A stretch of 11,367 bases of DNA from the NCBI GenBank assembly GCA_002311745.1, contig DBZL01000034.1:1-11367 (forward strand). The letters are read 5' to 3'. The translations under genes and the position numbers were made by a program. This document shows, in pieces, positions 6,804-11,367 of this stretch. The notes below the pieces were generated by a model. The model saw only the letters and a program-made list of their open reading frames with translations, was not told the origin of the DNA and did not search any database. Every line of letters begins with the position of its first letter. Positions within the stretch are counted from its first letter, which is position 1. The DNA is from Phycisphaerales bacterium UBA1161 (GTDB taxonomy: Bacteria > Planctomycetota > Phycisphaerae > Tepidisphaerales > Tepidisphaeraceae).

Positions 6804-9800
6804 CCTTCTCCAAAACGCGCTGCAACATTTCCTCTCGACTCATGGCCGGCAGATCGTCATAGGCGCGCGGACGCGGCTGGAATCGGCAGACGTCGCGGAA
6901 TTCGCAGGCGGCGCAGGCGGTGCATTTGCCCAGGCGATAGGGACGAATCGCGATCTTGCCGGCGAGGATGCCGTCGGCCGACTCGCCGAGGCGATTTTCA
7001 ACGTGCGCCAGAAGCGCCGCCAACTGCTCGTCCCGCACCGCGTCGGAATGTTCGGCATGTCCCACGCCGCCGTCTTTTTTGATGTGGAGCTGGACCACCT
7101 GCGAGTGTCCGGTGTTCAGGTTCTTATCCAACATGCCGGCGACGCGCAGATCGAAAATTCCGCGCGGCTTGTTCAGCAGATGAAACCGCGGATCGTCCGG
7201 TCCGGGGGCGTCGTCGGGATTTTGGTCGCGCAAGCTGCGAAGCAACTGCACGCAAAACGCGGCGGCGGGCCGCAGCTTTCGCGTGCCCAGATCGCCGCCG
7301 TTTTTCTCTAGCGCCAGCAGGTACGTCAGCAGCCGAAGGGTCAGGCCATGAAACGCCGCCGAAGCGTCCAGGCCCTTGGCCCAAAGCCGGTAGTCCACGG
7401 CGCAGGCCGAGCCGTCGGCAAGCACGTCCACACGGTCGATCGTTCCGCGGACAAGGACCTGGTTGCCCGCGGGCGTGTCAATCGCCAGGGGCGGAAGGAG
7501 GCGGCCGTCCGTCGGCGGCGGGCGGCGGGGATCGTGCCCGAAGTGCACGTTCGACCAGCCCGCCTTGAAATCTCCGCATCCGCCGGCCGCCTGCTGCGCG
7601 GCGGCCACCCACTTGAGCGTGCGCCCGATCCGATCCAGCAAGTAGCGGTTGCGCGCGCTGCTGAGCATCAGCTCGCCGTGAGCCTGCCGGCCCACGGCCG
7701 TCATCAACTCGGCGACCATCGGCTCGATCTCTTGCTGGTCCAGGTCGGACCACGAGCGGTTTTGGCGCTTCAGATCCTCCATCAGGCGGGCCAGCACGTC
7801 GTGATACAGGCGCGATAATTCCAAGGCAGTGACTTGGCGGCGCTGGCGCGGCGCCAGGCCCAGGCCGTAGCGGGCAAAGTGCTGGTAGGGACAGGCGCGG
7901 AAACTCTCCAATTGGCTTAGGGCCGCGTGCAGCGGCGAGGCGAACAGGGCGCTGCCGCGGTCTGGCTCCAGATGCGGTTCATTGTCCTGAGCCAGCGCTT
8001 TCCAGGCGCGATGGCGCATGAGGTCTAGGCGATCGCCGCAGGGCTCGTGCTCGGCCAGCCATTGATAAAGCGCCCGCCAGGCATCGGCGTCCTGGCTGCG
8101 CGGGTCGCGCACCCAGCGCATCAAGCCGCTGATCAGTTGCCGCGGCGTGGCGATCGACTCCAGAGGCAATTGATCCGAGGCCGGCGCTTGTGTCGTCGGC
8201 AGATCGGCAAACAAGGCGGCGACTTGCCGCCACAGGGGCGAGGGGCCGATCGGCTCGGCGGACTTGCCGGATGTGCTGCGCGTGAGCAGCAGCCGATGCG
8301 AAGCGCGCGTCATGGCCACGTAGAACCAGAAATTTTCATCCAGCAATCGCCGCTGCGTGTCCGGATCGAGATCGAAATTCCGCCGGCCCAGGGCTCGCCG
8401 ATCCACGTCGCTGAAGACCGTGTCCTGGCGCAAGCCTCGCGGAAACTGACCCTCGCTGAGGCCCAACACCACGCACGCCTTGATGTCCGGCGTGCGCGTC
8501 CGATCCACCGGTCCGACCAGCACCTGATCCACGGTCGGCGGCGTCAGGGCCAGATCGAAACCCTCCAGCGCCGTGTCCAAAATGGCGGCGAAGTCCTCCA
8601 GGCTGATCGGCTCATCGCCCAGCAGGTCCACCATCTCGTCGAACAGACGCACCAGTTCATCCCAAACGCGCTCGTGCTCGGATCGCTCTTCGAGGCGATG
8701 GCATGCCTCGGCCTGGTCCATCCACGCGACGATTTTTGCCCGCACTTGCAGCGACTCCAGCAGGGAGAAGATCGCCGCCGCCAGGGATTTCACGCTGGTC
8801 GATTGCGGCTTGGCGGTGACGGCTTGCACGAAGGGCCCAAGGCGATCGACCAGGCGACGGCGCAGAATCTCGATGCGCTGCGCGTCGATGGACTGGCCGT
8901 CGGGATCGTCGGCGTCATCGCCGCGCCGCCGCCGGGCCGTCCACGGGGCGGGATCGATCCACATCCCGTGACGGATGCCCTGCTGCAACACGTAATTCTC
9001 CAGGGCGTCGGCCTCATCGTCTCCCAGGCCGGCCAGGCCGGTTTTGATGGTCGAGATGATCGCCTCGTGCCCCCAATTCGTGCGGGCGACGGCCAGGCTG
9101 GCGCGAATCAGACGCAGCAGCGGATGATGCGATGCCGTGCGCCGGCGGTCGCTGAAAAAGGGAATCCCGTGCTCGGCAAAGGATGCGTCGATCAAATCGC
9201 GATACTCCGGCTCGCTGCGCATGAGCACGGCGACGTCGCGGTAGCGCATCCCCTGGCGAATGAGTTGCCCGATCCATCGGGCCGCGGCGTCGACTTCCGC
9301 CCGGCGGTCGGGAGCCTCGATGAGTTGGATCGATCCATCGGCGCGCTGCCGGCCGTCGCCCTTTTGCCAGCGCTCAATGGCTGCAAGATTGGCGGGGGCA
9401 AATCGCCGGGGCTCCTGAAGCAACACCGGCTCTTCCACGGGCAGGCCGTTCTCGCTGAAGGTGAACCAAAGACGCCGATACGCCGCGGTCGTCTTGTGCA
9501 GCAAGTCCAATTCATCGGGGATTTTGTGCGCGTCGTGGATGCTGGGGCTTTGCGGATCGAGAGTCAGCGTGATGCAAACCGATCGGCACACCTTGGCCAA
9601 AGCGGCCAGGACCTGGCACTGGTAGCGCGTGAATTCGTAAAAGGAATCGACGTAAACTTCCGCTTGGCGCAGGGAGGGGCAGCGCTGGATGGCGGCCAGG
9701 GCTTCGGCAAGCCGGCGAGTGGGATCGAGCCGATCCTGACCTAGAAACTGCGTGTAGGCTGCATCGACGATCGCCAGATCGTGCAGCTTGGACTCCAGGG

Positions 9801-10257
9801 ACGGATCGGCGCCGGGTCCGCCGTGGCCGCCGCCGTCGCGATCCAGCTCCGCCGCCGATACGCCGCAACGCTGCAGCTCCGCGAAGGTGGCATCCAGTTC
9901 CGCCGCCACGCCCGGCTGATGCGCCACCTCGCGAAAGTAGCGCAACTGCGGCTGCAATTTGCGAAGCAGATGGCCCAGGATCATTCGCCGGCCAAGATCA
10001 CTCACTTCCGCCGTGGCGCTGCCGCCGCATTCGGCCAGAATCTCCTGGGCGAGATCCTCGAAGCTAACCACCCGGGCACGAAAGTAGCCGTTGCCGTCGC
10101 AGGCGAGCTGGCGCTGGGCTTGGAACGTGGCTTGGCGAGGCAAAATCCAGTAGATCGGCGGCCCCAGGGGCGATTGGCGCAGGGCCTGGCCAATCCGCTG
10201 GAGGCACCAGTGGGTTTTTCCCGTCCCGGCCCGGCCAAGAATGAAGCGCACACTCAT
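6790..10257 (-). CDS. addB: AddB, helicase-nuclease subunit B with altered nuclease motif
   Basis: AddB is the partner of AddA; in characterised complexes it carries the second nuclease, which cuts the 5'-ended strand, and takes part in Chi recognition. The protein is 1155 residues, close to B. subtilis AddB. GRAGTGKT (8-15) is the Walker A, and a motif VI-like FYVAMTRASHRLLLT is at 645-659. C789 with C1115, C1118 and C1124 (Cx2Cx5C) reproduces the iron-sulfur staple of AddB; C1112 is extra. The nuclease region reads GTIDRVD (938-944), then VDYR (954-957) where VDYK is expected, and LRLLTY (974-979) where LQLLTY is expected. The motif lysine (957) and the QxxxY glutamine (975) are therefore both arginine. 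The ATG at 10257 is chosen because it yields the canonical N-terminus MSVRFILGRAGTGKT and has AGGGAA nine bases upstream. Upstream in-frame sequence overlaps the DUF456 gene and is not coding. Confidence 0.94.
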   Translation of the reverse strand: MSVRFILGRAGTGKTHWCLQRIGQALRQSPLGPPIYWILPRQATFQAQRQLACDGNGYFRARVVSFEDLAQEILAECGGSATAEVSDLGRRMILGHLLRKLQPQLRYFREVAHQPGVAAELDATFAELQRCGVSAAELDRDGGGHGGPGADPSLESKLHDLAIVDAAYTQFLGQDRLDPTRRLAEALAAIQRCPSLRQAEVYVDSFYEFTRYQCQVLAALAKVCRSVCITLTLDPQSPSIHDAHKIPDELDLLHKTTAAYRRLWFTFSENGLPVEEPVLLQEPRRFAPANLAAIERWQKGDGRQRADGSIQLIEAPDRRAEVDAAARWIGQLIRQGMRYRDVAVLMRSEPEYRDLIDASFAEHGIPFFSDRRRTASHHPLLRLIRASLAVARTNWGHEAIISTIKTGLAGLGDDEADALENYVLQQGIRHGMWIDPAPWTARRRRGDDADDPDGQSIDAQRIEILRRRLVDRLGPFVQAVTAKPQSTSVKSLAAAIFSLLESLQVRAKIVAWMDQAEACHRLEERSEHERVWDELVRLFDEMVDLLGDEPISLEDFAAILDTALEGFDLALTPPTVDQVLVGPVDRTRTPDIKACVVLGLSEGQFPRGLRQDTVFSDVDRRALGRRNFDLDPDTQRRLLDENFWFYVAMTRASHRLLLTRSTSGKSAEPIGPSPLWRQVAALFADLPTTQAPASDQLPLESIATPRQLISGLMRWVRDPRSQDADAWRALYQWLAEHEPCGDRLDLMRHRAWKALAQDNEPHLEPDRGSALFASPLHAALSQLESFRACPYQHFARYGLGLAPRQRRQVTALELSRLYHDVLARLMEDLKRQNRSWSDLDQQEIEPMVAELMTAVGRQAHGELMLSSARNRYLLDRIGRTLKWVAAAQQAAGGCGDFKAGWSNVHFGHDPRRPPPTDGRLLPPLAIDTPAGNQVLVRGTIDRVDVLADGSACAVDYRLWAKGLDASAAFHGLTLRLLTYLLALEKNGGDLGTRKLRPAAAFCVQLLRSLRDQNPDDAPGPDDPRFHLLNKPRGIFDLRVAGMLDKNLNTGHSQVVQLHIKKDGGVGHAEHSDAVRDEQLAALLAHVENRLGESADGILAGKIAIRPYRLGKCTACAACEFRDVCRFQPRPRAYDDLPAMSREEMLQRVLEKGEHT

Positions 10258-10313
10258 GGCAAACAATTCCCTAACAAGGATAGCCGTTAGCTTCGCCGGA
10301 TGCAACGAAAACT

Positions 10314-10826
10314 TCACACCGGCAGGGCGGTCCAGAGAATCACCATCAGCATCACCAGGCCAAAGCTCAGCTTGCTGAAAATCCCCAGCAATCGCCCCTT
10401 GGCCGCGCCAAAACCGATGCGCAGGGAGTGCCCCGCCTCGCGTCCGCCGGCCAGCTCGGCGACGGCTGCGCCCAGGAAACTGCCCAGGCAAATCCCCAGG
10501 ATGGTGCCGACGATGGGAATGGGAATGAAGGACAGAAAAATCCCGCCGAGGACAGCGCCCACGATTCCGCCGATCATCCCGCGCCGTCCGCCGCCGGCAG
10601 CTTTGGCGGCGCCGGCGACAAGTCCCATCTCCAACACCTCCGCCGCCAAGGCCAGGACCAACAGCGCGATCAGCGTGTGCCATCCCAGGAATCGCTCGTG
10701 CGTCAAGATCGCGTATCCGCCAGCCGCCGTGGCCATGAACCACAGGCCCGGAAGCGTCAGCGCCACCAGCAGCAGCCCCGCCAGGAGCAGGATCAGCAGC
10801 AGAAAGTAATACAACCAGAGGATCAT
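10314..10826 (-). CDS. DUF456 family small membrane protein
   Basis: The 170-residue protein is almost wholly hydrophobic. Hydrophobic segments are at about residues 2-24, 28-41, 50-68, 85-103 and 105-124, with a last one at 150-168. The sequence order LPGLW (25-29), AEVLEMG (61-67), a glycine-rich GGGRRGMIGGIVGAVLGG (78-95) and a second glycine-rich IVGTILGICLGSFLGA stretch fits the DUF456 domain. Members are inner-membrane proteins of unknown function; the glycine-zipper-like helices suggest tight helix packing. ATG at 10826 is the first in-frame start, with only weak ribosome binding (GGTGAT close upstream). The gene begins 10 bp after the DUF559 stop and ends 56 bp before addB, so it is likely co-transcribed with them. 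No functional tie to recombination is evident. Confidence 0.85.
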   Translation of the reverse strand: MILWLYYFLLLILLLAGLLLVALTLPGLWFMATAAGGYAILTHERFLGWHTLIALLVLALAAEVLEMGLVAGAAKAAGGGRRGMIGGIVGAVLGGIFLSFIPIPIVGTILGICLGSFLGAAVAELAGGREAGHSLRIGFGAAKGRLLGIFSKLSFGLVMLMVILWTALPV

Positions 10827-10836
10827 CGGATCACCA

Positions 10837-11283
10837 TCACGCGGGTCTAGCCGCGCGTCGCAGTGGGCATGCCTTATCTCCCTCCCCCGCTACGGCGGGG
10901 GAGGGTTGGGGTGGGGGTTCTTCCCCCTGCAGATGTCGAAGAATCTCCTCGGCCACCGCATCCGTGTGTTTCAGCACATCGTCATCCCAAAACCGCACGA
11001 CGCGCACGCCCAGTTCATTGAGTCGCCCCGTCCTTTTACGGTCGGATTCCGTCTGGGCTTTATCCCCGTGCTGGCCGCCGTCGAGTTCAATGGCCAATCG
11101 GCGCGACGCGCAATAGAAATCCAGGATATATCCGCCGATGCGATGCTGCCGGCGAAATCTGTAGCCGGCTAAGCCTTTGTAGCGAAGGACGCGCCAAAGC
11201 TTCGCTTCCGCATCGGTCGGGTGCTCTCGCATTTCGCGGGCAAAATTCAAGAGTCGCCGATCGTGATCGCGCGGGACGCGCAT
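10837..11283 (-). CDS. DUF559 (Vsr-like) predicted endonuclease, repeat-bracketed
   Basis: This 148-residue protein matches the DUF559 domain, a compact PD-(D/E)XK fold related to the very-short-patch repair endonuclease Vsr. Visible family blocks are REHPTDAEAKLWRVLR (about 19-34), GYRFRRQHRIGGYILDF (about 40-56), LAIELDGGQH (63-72) and VVRFWDDDV (95-103). The likely metal ligands are D55, E66 and D68, with H72 nearby. Its DNA target is unknown. The ATG at 11283 is chosen; a TTG at 11319 would add 12 residues, but these lack family character and start at the edge of a repeat. Residues 123-135 (PPPQPSPAVAGEG) are encoded by a 38-bp hairpin repeat and the tail beyond is low-complexity basic sequence, so the C-terminus is repeat-derived. 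An inverted copy of the same repeat lies 37 bp upstream of the start. Confidence 0.85.
   Translation of the reverse strand: MRVPRDHDRRLLNFAREMREHPTDAEAKLWRVLRYKGLAGYRFRRQHRIGGYILDFYCASRRLAIELDGGQHGDKAQTESDRKRTGRLNELGVRVVRFWDDDVLKHTDAVAEEILRHLQGEEPPPQPSPAVAGEGDKACPLRRAARPA
10880..10917 (-). repeat. 38-bp hairpin repeat, copy inside the DUF559 3' end
   Basis: The stem CCCTCCCCCGC (10880-10890) pairs perfectly with 10895-10905 around the four-base loop TACG. A G-rich arm (TTGGGGTGGGGG, 10906-10917) follows. On the minus strand it reads CCCCCACCCCAA and then the hairpin, the same order as the second copy at 11321-11358. It is translated as PPPQPSP...GEG in the DUF559 protein. The 11-bp GC-rich hairpin has no U tract on the minus strand, so it is a weak terminator candidate; it could affect mRNA stability before the DUF456 gene. 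Confidence 0.85.
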
Positions 11284-11320
11284 AATCGTAATGCTGTCCG
11301 AACGACTGCCGTCGATCAAG

Positions 11321-11358
11321 CCCCCACCCTGACCCTCCCCCAGAGTACTGGGGGAGGG
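11321..11358 (+). repeat. 38-bp hairpin repeat, copy upstream of DUF559
   Basis: CCCCCACCCTGA (11321-11332) precedes the stem CCCTCCCCCAG (11333-11343), which pairs perfectly with 11348-11358 around the loop AGTA. Compared with the copy at 10880-10917 read on the minus strand, the CCCTCCCCC and GGGGGAGGG arms are identical. The leading 12 bases differ at two positions. The innermost two base pairs differ but remain paired (GC/GC versus AG/CT). Orientation is inverted relative to the other copy. It occupies the region where the DUF559 promoter or leader would be. Confidence 0.85.
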
Positions 11359-11367
11359 GAGAAAGGG

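Noticed and set aside
8047..9744. Long open plus-strand frame opposite addB
   Set aside because: It is a shadow of addB in GC-rich DNA; the translation is rich in low-complexity histidine, glutamine and arginine and has no recognisable domain.
10258..10743. N-terminal extension of addB by 162 residues
   Set aside because: The extension overlaps the DUF456 gene in another frame, is arginine-rich and non-family-like, and the canonical AddB N-terminus with Walker A begins at the ATG at 10257.

Overview
This window looks like chromosomal DNA from a GC-rich Gram-negative-type bacterium, most plausibly a planctomycete or a relative. The guess rests on the style of the REP-associated transposase (N-terminus with GGYVYHVWNRAAGRL), its flanking GGGGACGTAGCT repeats, and the general GC-rich character. 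It is an inference from remembered family features and was not confirmed by a search. There is no rRNA, tRNA, CRISPR array or classical insertion sequence.

Left region (1-1035): a repeat-dense cassette built around one complete plus-strand gene for a REP-associated tyrosine transposase (RAYT, 188-892). A 6-bp microsatellite (19-54) and an 11-12-bp tandem array (63-136) lie to its left. To its right are a 57-bp duplication and an array of TTTAGTGCGCC units (888-1025). The two arrays are imperfect inverted counterparts. A perfect 14-bp inverted repeat carrying GTAG (131-144 and 876-889) sits at the gene boundaries. A near-consensus sigma-70 promoter lies only six bases before the ATG.

Next (1036-1779, minus): an orphan, relatively AT-rich gene for a four-helix membrane protein with a zinc-ribbon-like CxxC...CxxC pair.

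Right two thirds (1963-11283, all minus): a compact run of five genes, transcribed in the order DUF559 nuclease-like protein, DUF456 membrane protein, addB, addA, Old Yellow Enzyme-type oxidoreductase. addB and addA overlap by 14 bp and encode the two subunits of the AddAB helicase-nuclease, which resects double-strand breaks for RecA-dependent repair. AddA has all helicase motifs and an intact PD-(D/E)XK nuclease. AddB keeps its Walker A and four iron-sulfur cysteines, but its nuclease has the motif lysine and the QxxxY glutamine both changed to arginine, so this may be a one-nuclease AddAB. The oxidoreductase follows addA by 38 bp and is probably co-transcribed; a functional link is not evident.

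Right end: the DUF559 gene is bracketed by two inverted copies of a 38-bp GC-rich hairpin element (10880-10917 and 11321-11358). Their inner base pairs differ in a compensatory way, and one copy is translated as the protein's C-terminus. The window thus holds two small nuclease genes, RAYT and DUF559, each bracketed by its own inverted repeat family and each with its 3' end inside a repeat. The second pairing is the best candidate for a little-described system.
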